Shown here piece by piece: positions 45,376 through 54,472 of a stretch of DNA of 64,000 nt. The notes beneath the pieces were generated by a model that ran no database searches, was not told the DNA's origin, and saw nothing but the letters and a program-made list of their open reading frames with translations. This DNA comes from Asterella californica (Eukaryota; Streptophyta; Marchantiopsida; Marchantiales; Aytoniaceae), in assembly GCA_036924285.1 (NCBI GenBank), contig JAYKYS010000009.1, forward strand, positions 6,014,001-6,078,000. Direction: 5' to 3'. The translations under genes and the position numbers were made by a program. Position 1 is the first letter of the stretch, and each line of letters begins with the position of its first letter.

Positions 45376-46990
45376 ATCCGCTGGAATATTTTCCTTCCCC
45401 TTTTGATACCGTCATTCGATATCAAAACGTGCAAGCTCCACTTGCCACCTCTGTTGTTTGCGTGACAAACGAGGTTTACTCTGAAAGTATGTATTGCCCT
45501 CACATTCCGTTACAATAGTAACTTTGCTTGGTAACAAATAATGCTCCTAACGTTTCAGACAGTGGACAACTGCGAACATCTCTTGTTCATGAGCATGCCA
45601 TTTCGTCTCAGTTTCTGAAAACTTGTGACTTTCGTAAGTCACTGGATGCTTTCCTTGCATCAACACTCCTCCAATGGCCCATTGAGAAGCATCTGTGTGA
45701 ACCTCGAAAGGTTCTCTCATCTTTGGAAGAGCTAGCACGGGCATTTCTGTCAGTGCTTGTTTCAACTCTTGAAATGCTCTTTCAACTGCTAGATTCCAAA
45801 TAACCTTGGAAGCCTTGCGCAATAAGTCAAACAAAGGTGCGACTTTATGCGCAAATTGATAAACAAAGCGCCGAAAGTATGTGGCTAACCCAAGAAAAGA
45901 TCTGAGCTCATGAACACTCTCAGGTCTCTTCCATTCAACAATGGCTCGAATCTTAGCCCTGTTAGGTTGAATACCATGTGCATCGATCAAACATCCTAGA
46001 AACACCACACTCTCTTGTCCAAAAGAACACTTACTCTTCTTGAGGTAGAGTTGATGTTCTTCCAGGCGCTTAAGAACTGTTTCAACATCTGCTAGATGCT
46101 GATCCCAACTGGACAAGAAAATGATGATATCATCCAAGTACACGATAACACTCTCATCCAAAAGATCTCTGAAGATCTCGTTCATCAGCCTGCAAAAAGT
46201 ACCAGGTGCGTTGGACAATCCAAACGGCAACACTGTATACTCAAACAAGCCATACCTCGTCCTTATAGCCGTCTTTTCTTCGTCTCCTTCTTTGATCCGG
46301 ATTTGATGATATCCAGAACGAAGATCCAACTTGATGAAGTACTTTCCTATGGCCAACCGATCTGTGGTTTCATCCATGAGAGGAAGAGGATAGTTCTTGA
46401 CAGTAACCTTATTAAGTGCACGGTAGTCTGCACACATGCGGATACCACCATCTTTCTTGACCACGAACAACACCGGTGCAGCATAAGGTGATATGCTGGG
46501 TCGTAAGATACCTTGAGCTATCAACTCTTTCAACTGAGTCTTCAGCTCTGTTAGCTCATCAAACGACATGCGTCTTGATGGCACTGCAATAGGTGTAGCC
46601 CCAGGAACCAGATCAATGGCATGATCAAAGGCTCTCCTCGGAGGAAGTCCTGTTGGTAACTGATCCGGCATTATATGAGAATACCTCTCAATCAGTACTT
46701 GCATATCAGGGTGTATGGGAAGAGCAGCAACACGTTCTTCCTCATCCGTCTCCATCTTGGGTTTAGACATCACTGCAACCCAAGCTTCGTCTACCGACTT
46801 GATCTGCTTTCCAAACTGCCTAGCTGTACAGATTTGAAATGCCACTTTGGCTTGTTGGAACCTACGGACAACATGGTTTGGTTCCTTGGGTCTCTCTTTG
46901 ATGATCAATGGATGGGGTTGACCCAAGCCCCATCGGTCCATAACTATGACGTTCCCTTCTTGAACATCTAGCTTGGCCTTGATCTCTTGT
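45376..46990 (-). pseudogene. Chromovirus reverse transcriptase and RNase H
   Basis: A 464-codon open stretch with the complete gypsy RT: ADYRALNKVT, KLDLRSGYHQIRI, LPFGLSNAP, and the catalytic YLDD box (gypsy elements usually have YVDD or YIDD). Next come the connection (LGLATYFRRFV) and the start of RNase H with its first catalytic Asp in FEVHTDAS and the Glu region after TETKWHAHEQEM. A TAG at 45,547 follows CLKR, where most relatives have Trp. A TGA near 45,420 lies in the F-D-I-E-stop-RY stretch, also a usual Trp position. RNase H is therefore split, and the element cannot make its full Pol. Confidence 0.9.
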
Positions 46991-47763
46991 AATCAAGACC
47001 AGGACAAGATACCCTCCATTGTGTCACCTAAGCTCATAACTAAGAACTCATGCTTCCTAGTTACCCCTCCAACAGTAATAGGAACACTCATGAGCTTTTC
47101 TGTAACGGTTGTGCTGCCTTGCACAAACCTTATCAACAACGGGCTCATGATCTTGGTTCTAGTCACCCCTAAGGTCCTGACCAGTTTTTCATCCAAGACA
47201 TTCACATCTGCTCCAGTATCAATAAGCAAACAACACCGGTGGTTTCCTATTTTTACTTCAATCTACGGTAGAAAATCTCCATGTTCTACCAAATGCTCAC
47301 CAGCACATACCTCTGCTTCAGTAGTCGCCTCAACTGGGTCTTCAACACTGGTTGTCTCTTCAGCTGTCAACCCACGAATGTTGCTCGCTGTTGAACGTTG
47401 AGGACACTCACGAGCAATATGACCGTCCCGTCCGCATCGAAAACAGATGATCGTCCTTGAAGGTGTAGCACTGCTAGCTCCACTGCTCTTAGCACCTGAA
47501 GTCGAAGCTTGGTTAGATCCTGCATTGGATGCATAAGATCCAGTAGGTCGTGTCTGAGTAGGACCACGAGAAACTCCTTGCTGTTGAGATCCACGAGGAA
47601 ACCTCCTTCCCGCTGCACCAAATCTTCCACCACCACGTCCTCTACCACCTCTACTCTGAGAGGACGCTATCTGTCATTGAGGGTTTCGCCAAAATCCTCT
47701 ACTAGGCTCGCCACCAATTGTTCCACGCTGAAACTTGGAGGGCTGCACGGTGTAATTAGGTTC
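46991..47763 (-). pseudogene. Chromovirus gag C-terminus with zinc knuckle, and protease
   Basis: Downstream gag part after the nested insertion. It starts ...TREPNYTVQPSKFQRG, has an R/G/S/Q-rich linker with one in-frame stop (after NPQ), then a perfect zinc knuckle C-F-R-C-x4-H-x4-C (47,404-47,445). After a further TAG (DFLP-stop-IEV, again a likely Trp codon) follows retropepsin with LIDTGADVNVLDE, the DTGA catalytic site. The protease flows into RT with one more stop near 46,993. Gag and Pol are in one frame, as in many plant chromoviruses. Confidence 0.85.
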
Positions 47764-47768
47764 CCTAG
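47764..47768. repeat. Target-site duplication CCTAG (left)
   Basis: CCTAG here and at 53,610-53,614. Removing one copy and the element between restores an unbroken gag frame (…ENTREPNYT…). The shared stretch is actually 8 bp (CCTAGTGT); the 5-bp reading leaves TG...CA termini. Confidence 0.75.
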
Positions 47769-47919
47769 TGTGGTGCCCACAAATTACAGTATTCACGAAT
47801 TTTTGAAATTTTTGAGATTAATGACTTGTTTATATAACTGAAGAAACGTTGTTACTTAAGGTTACGTCTTCCTTAACAGGAAGATTATCTTAAGAGCTGT
47901 TTGTAATAAGAAGTTGACT

Positions 47920-48015
47920 TCTTCAGAAGACGACCGTCTTCGGAAGACCGTCTTCTCAGTTGCGTCTTCAGAAGATGGAAAGACGGCGGAAGACACCTGT
48001 CTTCCGGAAGACAGC
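47920..48015. repeat. Cluster of GAAGAC/GTCTTC inverted repeats near the element's left end
   Basis: Eight hexamers in about 90 bp, alternating in orientation as GAAGACGACCGTCTTCGG-type and GTCTTCCGGAAGAC palindromes. Single strands could fold into several hairpins. The position ~150 bp inside the terminus is like that of subterminal protein-binding arrays. Confidence 0.8.
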
Positions 48016-49780
48016 GATCACGAAGGCCTGACCACGAGTTTTCGGGTAAACAAGTAGGTGTACCTACTGGAGCGCACCGAATAGGTAGGTAGGTCAGGAA
48101 GACACCAAGGACGAGAACCTCTAATCTGCGGGGAAGATGCGTGAGGAAGCACATTAGCCACCTTCCAACTTCCCGCAGCACAGTGCGCCTGAAGAAGATC
48201 GATTGAGAGAGTGAACTTCGAGCTAGCATTGAGAGAGGAATCGAGTGAGACATCGAGGTAGGAGAGAGTAAGTTGGCAGCTAGGCGAAGGGTGAAATCGG
48301 ATTGCGGGAGCACAAACAGCAGAGAGAGCGAAGGCATTTATGTGGAGCTTCCGAGAAGTTGACAGTGGAGAGTGGAGAGTAGAAGCGAAGGTAGAATCGA
48401 GGTGTGGACCGAAGGTGACAGCAGGCGCATTCGAGAGGAGTCGCATTGGAAGCTAATACAAGAACCAGAAGCGCGCGGAGGTCGAAGGCAACTCGGGAGC
48501 CGAAGAAGACTGTAGAGGTTCTTCCCCTTGTTCTTTTCCCCTCCCACTTCTTCCCGCCATTTTCTTGGTACTCCCAGCGCTTCCTTGATTGTGTGCAGGC
48601 AGCCTGATCGATTACCTCACCCCCATTCTTTCTGTTTGAGACATTGGGCGCCGAAGCGCTGCCCAATTTCTGTCAAGATATCTCCTTGCTTCTTCCCGAG
48701 CTCAATTCGAGCTTCCCTACCCCTAGTCTTCAAATTGGCGAACCCAACTATCAATTTCTCTACCCTACTACCTCTCTACCCCCGAAACTTGAAATAGAAG
48801 ACGATTCGGAAGATGGGAACATCCTCGGAAGACGCTTCTTGAACTTGACTGTCTTCGGAAGACATCTTCGGAAGACTGTCTTCGGAAGTCGACTGAACAC
48901 AATTCGTATCAAGAGTGGATTTGCTTTGCTTTTGTGTTTAGAGAGACTTGATACGAAGCCTGAGTGGTGTGGTGAGTTGTTGTGTTATTTCGAGAAGTTG
49001 GAACTCGGGAACTAGGCCTGTGCCTCCCGGTCTTCCAAGCTTCTCAACTCCACATCTTCCTAGAGAGACTAGAAGACTGAAAGGCTGGCAAAATGAGCGA
49101 GAAGACGTGAGGGTCCATTTCGAGTCTCTTCTGTCCGACCCATAGCAGCCGTTCCTTCTTCTTCCCGAACTTAGAAGAGAGTTGTGAGAAGTATTGCTGA
49201 CAGAATCCTGAGAGAATGGTCGAGGGTCATGTCTTCCCATCATGCAGCAAACTTCTTCTGAGTGCGTATGAGAGGTGAGAAGTCAGAAGAACAGAGTGCA
49301 CATGTTTTGAGTCTGTTGTGAGGATAGATTGCGCGTAGGAAGAAGAAGACAGGTGAGACCAGTGAAGGGAAGTCTGACTTCGAGAGGTCTTCCGAGAACG
49401 ACATTGAATCGGAAGCTGTCCCAAGTGTCTTCCCAGAGGCCACTGTCACCGCAGGAGCCCGCAACCATCTTCTGAACCTTTCTCATACTCTACTTCTCGC
49501 ATATCTTGTATCTTCTGATAGGAAGTAGGATGTAATGCAAGGTGGGTTGTCTTCTTGGTAATCCATGCGAGGCCTTGCTTAGATAGGATTGTTTAGATAT
49601 AGCTCGGAAGACGAGAGCTATTTAGGAAGCACTGTTAGAATCCCGGAAGACGGAGTAGCTGTCTTTTGGAAGACTAGTTTCGTCTTCTGAGAGTGGAAGC
49701 TAGACTGTGGGCACTCGGGAAGAACTGAGCCTTCAGCTCATAGTAGGTGCTTGTGGTTTAGTGCAGCAGATCTTCCAGGT
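48016..49780. other. Element 5' leader, no recognisable gene
   Basis: Overlapping open frames on both strands (for example 48,337-47,885 minus and 48,644-49,015 plus) have no domain and compositional bias due to the GAAGAC motif. I take this as promoter and leader sequence of the ORF at 49,781. Confidence 0.5.
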
Positions 49781-51559
49781 ATGTCAATGCATCCGCGAGG
49801 CCTGGTGTTACCAGCGGCAGAATTGGCCGAGGCCACTCCTTTCCTCAAGGAGTTGGGTCTCGACTTCTTCCTGTGGGACTGGAACCTCGCAGATCAAGGG
49901 CTTCTGGAGGAAGTATGGGCCGCGTTACCACCGCGTAACCGTGTACCTGCAAAGGCAGGAGTTGCTCGGGGAAGACCATCTTCCTGGACAAAAGACTGGT
50001 GGCGTAAGGCGTTTCACAGGCCTGAGATCGAGAACCGAGGATATTGGTACGAGAAGAAGATCTTGCCTAGGATTGTGAGTTCATGGCATGTGTCTGGGAG
50101 TACCACCTGCCTTTTCATGGAAGACAGGCAGGGGAGGAACGGTTGGAAGATAGAGTCTTACCGGGAGCCGAAGAAGCGACTTCTGGCGAAGTTGTTTCTG
50201 CATCTTTTCCCCAAGGGAAAAGCGCAGAAGACAAGGTACTTAGGAGATCAGGACGTGGAGTTCCTGGAATCAGTGTGGGATGACAGAGTGCCAATCTACT
50301 GGGGCGCGTACATCCACAACTATGTACAGACGGAGCTAGCATACTTGGGTACCCCGGCGGGAGGACATCTGACGTCCTTCTTCTGCTACTTGTATGTAGC
50401 CATGGGGGATCTTAGGGAAGATCAGCTGGCAGTGTATGGGCCAACGGAGCGACAGGAGGTGAAGGAGGAGACCTCGGAAGACGATGACCGAGAGGCAGCA
50501 GCAACGCCCCCTCCCACTCTGATGCCACAGCTGAGGCCCGGCTCTCACCAGAAGACGCTTCTGGTGAGGGAAGACGAGTCTAGTGGGTCGGAAGACGCCA
50601 CGCCAGTGAGGAAGATGGGCCACAGAAGTGTACCGAGGACACCCATCTCCCTCATCCATTCAGGATCGGAGTCGGACTCGGAGGAAGACTTACTGAGTAC
50701 CCGATCGGAGCAGAAGACAGCTTCTGTAACACCTGGGAGTCTTCCGAAGACTCCAGAAGACGAAGGATGGATGGGCGCTCCTACTGCGATGCGAGGAAGC
50801 GCAAAGAGGAGAGCCGCTCTTGCCACGAGGAGTCTTCCACCCCGGAAGATGAGAAGAGTAGCTTCTTCTCGTGCGCAGAAGATGAAGGCCGTAGTGGTGG
50901 AAGAGGCTCCCTTGCCTCTGGAAGACGAAGTCGACACCATGGAGCGAGTGGTGGAAATGAACTTGTCTTCCGCAGGAAGACGACTGGAGGAGTTCAGTGC
51001 CTACTTCCAGAAGGAGATCCAGCCCGCTATGGAGTTGCTGGAAAGGAGAGCGAGGGCACAGGAGAAGCCCTTACAGCCTGGATTCGGCCTGCGCACCTTG
51101 CTGCGACAGGAAGACAGCCAGCAGAAGACGGAGTCGCTGGAAGCTAGTCTCCGCACCACGGAGAAGCTTGCAGCCAGGTACAAGGCGGAAGCAGCCGCTT
51201 CTGCCAAGGAGTCGATGCAACTTCGGAAGAGCAACCAGGAGTTGCAGACGCGAGTACAGCAGCGTGATAAGGAAGTTCTCCGAGTGCGGGAGAAGATCAC
51301 TGCCCTCGCAGAAGAGCAGACCACTTGGAAGATGCAGCGAGAAGCCGCAGAAGCGCGAGCTGCAGTAGAGAAGACGCAGAGGGAAGCAGCGGAGGCCCGT
51401 GCGCAAAAGATGCTAGCTCAGTCGGTAGAAGCGCTTCGGAAGAAGTTTAACTTCACCGCGGGTAAGAAGTTACTTACCTTAGCTAGGGAATGGGACAGCG
51501 AGTCCAAGACGAGGTTGGTGGAATGCAGAGATAGCATGTTCAGGTACCTGGATAGATAG
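49781..51559 (+). CDS. Unknown coiled-coil protein of the nested element
   Basis: 592 residues from the first ATG (49,781); the frame is open from 49,691 without an earlier ATG. A perfect splice-donor-like CAGGTATGT overlaps this ATG, so a spliced leader is possible. Residues ~1-210 look globular, rich in W and Y (FFLWDWNLADQGLLEE, KDWWRKAFHR, YLGDQDVEFL, PIYWGAYIHNY). ~215-345 is acidic and Ser-rich with an SGSESDSEED patch. ~345-385 is basic (KRRAAL, PPRKMRRV), a possible nuclear signal. ~385-560 is a long coiled coil with QREAAEARA repeats. It ends at a TAG, but the frame continues (next entry). No known domain is seen: not gag zinc knuckle, not transposase. The decayed relative at 3,420-4,544 keeps the protein pattern, which supports real coding. 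A gag-like or chromatin role is a guess. Confidence 0.75.
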   Translation: MSMHPRGLVLPAAELAEATPFLKELGLDFFLWDWNLADQGLLEEVWAALPPRNRVPAKAGVARGRPSSWTKDWWRKAFHRPEIENRGYWYEKKILPRIVSSWHVSGSTTCLFMEDRQGRNGWKIESYREPKKRLLAKLFLHLFPKGKAQKTRYLGDQDVEFLESVWDDRVPIYWGAYIHNYVQTELAYLGTPAGGHLTSFFCYLYVAMGDLREDQLAVYGPTERQEVKEETSEDDDREAAATPPPTLMPQLRPGSHQKTLLVREDESSGSEDATPVRKMGHRSVPRTPISLIHSGSESDSEEDLLSTRSEQKTASVTPGSLPKTPEDEGWMGAPTAMRGSAKRRAALATRSLPPRKMRRVASSRAQKMKAVVVEEAPLPLEDEVDTMERVVEMNLSSAGRRLEEFSAYFQKEIQPAMELLERRARAQEKPLQPGFGLRTLLRQEDSQQKTESLEASLRTTEKLAARYKAEAAASAKESMQLRKSNQELQTRVQQRDKEVLRVREKITALAEEQTTWKMQREAAEARAAVEKTQREAAEARAQKMLAQSVEALRKKFNFTAGKKLLTLAREWDSESKTRLVECRDSMFRYLDR

Positions 51560-52090
51560 ATAGAAGGAGTGAATACACTTTATGGTCTTCCCTCACTTCC
51601 GACACCTGCAACCGCATCTTCCCAAGCCCCAGCACCCTCGACTGGATCCGGAATGGAGAAGGAGGAGTTCGATCTCGCTGTACACTTGGTGGTGACAGCG
51701 TTGGAAGACGAGAAGACTCCAGAAGACGCCCCGGAAGACATGATGTCTTCTGGAAGACAGGAAGACGAGCCGTCTTCCCAGGTATTCCGCGTGGAGGAAG
51801 CGACTTCCCCGGACCCCTATGAGATCGCCATGGTCCCTAGTACTGCATCTGTGCCTCAGAAGACCGAAGACGCACCATTCGACTCGTCTTCCCAGAAGAC
51901 CATTCCGTCTTCCGAAGTCGAAGCCGAGGAAGACGCACCCGCAGAAATAGCAGGGCCAGCGAAGAGCGAGGAGAGGGAAGCTACCTCAGTGGTACCCGAG
52001 GTAAGTGCAGGGCTTCCCAGCCCATCAGAAGTCGAGGTAGTAGCTCCGGTAGGAGCAGATCATGTAGAGATTGCCACCGAGCAATCATAG
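51560..52090 (+). CDS. C-terminal continuation of the coiled-coil protein after a TAG
   Basis: Same frame as the preceding ORF, separated only by the TAG at 51,557-51,559 in GGATAGATAGATAG. 176 further codons stay open, acidic and rich in E, S, P and A, with ED-containing patches encoded by GAAGAC hexamers. The tetranucleotide run suggests that a change in GATA copy number or a point mutation created the stop. Readthrough is the alternative. Composition matches the acidic part of the upstream ORF, so I read the two as one ~770-codon gene. Confidence 0.6.
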   Translation: MEGVNTLYGLPSLPTPATASSQAPAPSTGSGMEKEEFDLAVHLVVTALEDEKTPEDAPEDMMSSGRQEDEPSSQVFRVEEATSPDPYEIAMVPSTASVPQKTEDAPFDSSSQKTIPSSEVEAEEDAPAEIAGPAKSEEREATSVVPEVSAGLPSPSEVEVVAPVGADHVEIATEQS

Positions 52091-53609
52091 TAGTTAGCAA
52101 ACTCAATCGACACTTCCAGATTTAGTAGGATTGGACATGCTATCTTAAGGGTGGCAGTTTTCCATGTAAAAATAGTTAGGACTCCATGTGGCAGCATAGG
52201 TAGCGTAGGAATAACACAGTGGAGGGCTAATTGGGAAGAGGGACCGCATGCATGTGAGGTGACAACCTCTTGTCAGCGCCTCTCTCTCTCTCTCCCTGGT
52301 GATCGCCCCCCTGACTCCCAAGGCAGATGGTTAAGTAGGATAGCATGGTAGGAGAAAATCTCTCTGAGAGCTCTGCCAGTCCTGTAGAATTCGGCAGTAA
52401 CTGAACATACACACCGATTCTACAGGCAGGCAGGAGAGACACATTAGAGCAGGGACAGTCTAGGAACAGGGAACGGCATCCTCGTGCAGTCCTGTTAGCT
52501 AGACTGGTGTGTCGAGGAGTAGACGCAGGAAGTAGCGAGAGTGAGCTTCCCAATGCCATTGTGACTTCTTCTCGGGGAATAGATTGTGGATTTGAGTGCA
52601 GAAGCTTTGTCCATGTCTTCTGGATGGCGGGTTCATTGAATTCGCTCCCAATTGTGCATGGGAAGTGTTCTTCTTGAGTGGCGATGACCGTCAGCAGTTG
52701 TGGAAGTGTAGCTTGACTCGTTCAGTAGAGCACTTGGGATCTACGTACGAACGGTCTTCTGGGTAAGTGATCACAGAAGACAGAGCAGTCAGAGCAGCGA
52801 AGTGAAGAAGAAAGAAGACTTCTTCCCGCAACAGAAGACGACATCCTCGAGTAGAAGACGGTGCTACAGTACTCATGTTTGTTGTCTTCCTCCCCAAACT
52901 ATTACAAGCAGGGATGGCTTGTTAGTCAGGATCCGGACTAGAAGCCTGTCGGAATCTTAATTGCCCTTTTTCATCCTGTTTTCTCTTGTTTGGATTTCTT
53001 CTTCTTCCCATCTTCCCTCATCTTCCCCATCTTCTTACCTTCTTCTAGTGAGCTTCTGATACTTCTATTGAGCTTCCGTGAAGGTGAATGTCGTTGTAGC
53101 GCTGCAGGAAGACAACTTCCGTAGGCAGAAGCTTGGGAAGGCTACAGGGGGCATACACCCTGTGATCGATCCACCCCGTTGGAATGTGAGTGTGAGAATA
53201 AGGTGTAACGACTGTTATTAGTCGACTTCTGCGAAGCCGGACAGCCTTCTGGAGGTGTGAGAAGACGAGCTAAACCCCCAGAAGACGAGAATCGCTTCGG
53301 GAAGACGGTATCGAGAAGACCGGAAGAAGCAACCTGGCAGGAAGTTCGTCTTCCCGAGCTTCTCTGTGAATAGTTGTGTGATATTGTAATTGGTAGTTGT
53401 TTGTTTGGGTCCAGAGCACCATTTGGCGTATCTGGAAGACGTGTGGTTTTGTGTGGTTTTGTGAGAAGACGGGATTTCTAGGCAAAACCCGTGTGTTTGT
53501 GTGTTTGAGCAGATCTTAGAACTTAGAGCAGCGTTACTTGTGCAAATCCTCTGTGGGAACGATATCTTGTATACTAAATGGACAAAAGGAGAAATCCTTC
53601 GTCACTACA
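52091..53609. other. Element 3' non-coding part
   Basis: No recognisable gene. It contains a CT-rich run near 52,281, further GAAGAC hexamers to about 53,470, a G-run (CAGGGGGCA) near 53,147, and GT-rich DNA (GTGTGGTTTTGTGTGG) near 53,443. The final 70 bp carry the U5-like CTGTGGGAACGATATC. Confidence 0.5.
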
Positions 53610-53614
53610 CCTAG
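53610..53614. repeat. Target-site duplication CCTAG (right)
   Basis: Matches 47,764-47,768. The gag sequence resumes directly after it. Confidence 0.75.
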
Positions 53615-54422
53615 TGTTCTCTGCTGCTTCCAGAAATGCAAACAAGTCTTGCATGTCCTCGGACTTATGAAACATAACCCAGCTATCAAACACACTAGCA
53701 TAGAAACCTTGCAGACCTTTCTTCAAGTGAAACAGCAAGTCGGTGCGATCCACCATGTGCAAACGAGTAACCAACTCAGAAAATCGCTGGAGATACTGTC
53801 TGATACTCCTTGTTTGTCTCAGATGAATGAGTTCTAGTCGAAACTGTGTAGCTTCATCCACTGGTACCAAATGTCGTCGGAGTTCATCCTTCAGCTCCGG
53901 CCAAGTGGACATAGGAGTTGTACCGTTCAAACTCCTCATCCGTTGTTGACCTCCATACCATTCCTTAGCCTCTCCTTCCAGTCTACTAACAGCATAGGTG
54001 AACCAACTGCGCTCATCGAAATTCTCCAGGTAATTCTCCATTTCAGTAATTCATAACTCAAACCTGGAAAAGCTTTTCTCACCGTTGAAGGCTGATGGTG
54101 TCGCTGGTTCAGCCCACTTCACTTTCCGCTTGTGCCCTTCTTTGGCTGAGCTGCCTTCCGCAACATTCTCTTGCACCTTCTGTGATCCATCTTCATTCTT
54201 ATCTGCTTGAGCAATATCAACTGCTTCTTCTCCTGGTAGTGCTAAATCCTTGACTTGCTCGATTTGCAGTACAGGGACCTCCGCTTCCTTCTCTTGTGTC
54301 GCTTTTGCTTGAGTTAAATCCGCCTTAAGCACCTTGTTCTCAGCTTCTACTTGCTCAAGTCGGCCTTCCAACTTTCTCAGCAATACTTTCATCTCGTCCA
54401 ACTTGATCAACACAACCTCCAT
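53615..54422 (-). pseudogene. Chromovirus gag N-terminal and central part
   Basis: Starts with ATG at 54,422. Residues 1-60 form a coiled coil (VLLRKLEGRLEQVEAENKVL), followed by a charged linker. A TGA at 54,049-54,051 breaks the frame just before MENYLENFDE; the frame then continues through the Retrotrans_gag domain (EGEAKEWYGG, W-x-x-L-KDELRRHLVP, YLQRFSELV, LKKGLQ) to FLEAAENTR, where the nested element is inserted. It continues at 47,763. Confidence 0.88.
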
Positions 54423-54458
54423 TGTCGATGGTGTTTAGCAAAGACTCAACTTGAGCCT

Positions 54459-54470
54459 GCTCTGATACCA
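54459..54470 (-). other. Primer-binding site, initiator Met tRNA
   Basis: Minus strand TGGTATCAGAGC, a perfect match to the plant tRNA-iMet 3' end complement, two bases after the 5' LTR and 36 bp before the gag ATG. Confidence 0.95.
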
Positions 54471-54472
54471 AC

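Larger units (their letters stand above)
47769..53609 (+). mobile_element. Nested 5.84-kb element: giant solo-LTR-like, with its own ORF
   Basis: Inserted in the chromovirus gag. Left end TGTGGTGCCCACAAATTAC, right end ...GTCACTACA. Near the right end CTCTGTGGGAACGATATC resembles the U5 end of plant Tat/Athila LTRs, as I remember them. I find no second copy of either end, no primer site, no polymerase and no transposase. Two readings fit: a solo LTR of unusual size carrying an ORF, or a polymerase-less element whose LTRs I failed to see. Contents: a palindrome-rich start, the long ORF 49,781-52,090, and 1.5 kb of non-coding 3' DNA. The hexamer GAAGAC/GTCTTC is scattered throughout at very high density. 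Possible TATA: TTTATATAACT near 47,830. Confidence 0.7.

Noticed and set aside
46096..46491. Plus-strand frames opposite the reverse transcriptase
   Set aside because: They are antisense shadows of a clear RT gene.
50997..51406. Alternative frames on both strands within the nested element ORF
   Set aside because: They are open only because of the GAAGAC-rich composition. The frame with the conserved relic at 3.4 kb is the 49,781 frame.
47764..53617. hAT transposon, because the shared flank is 8 bp (CCTAGTGT)
   Set aside because: With an 8-bp duplication the ends would be GGTGCCC... and ...CACTACA, which do not form good inverted repeats or hAT-type ends, and no transposase is present. The 5-bp reading gives TG...CA. 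Not fully excluded.
53590..53620. CACTA-type terminus (CACTA near the right border, TAGTG near the left)
   Set aside because: The motifs are in the wrong order for a CACTA element, which begins CACTA and ends TAGTG, and the duplication is not 3 bp.
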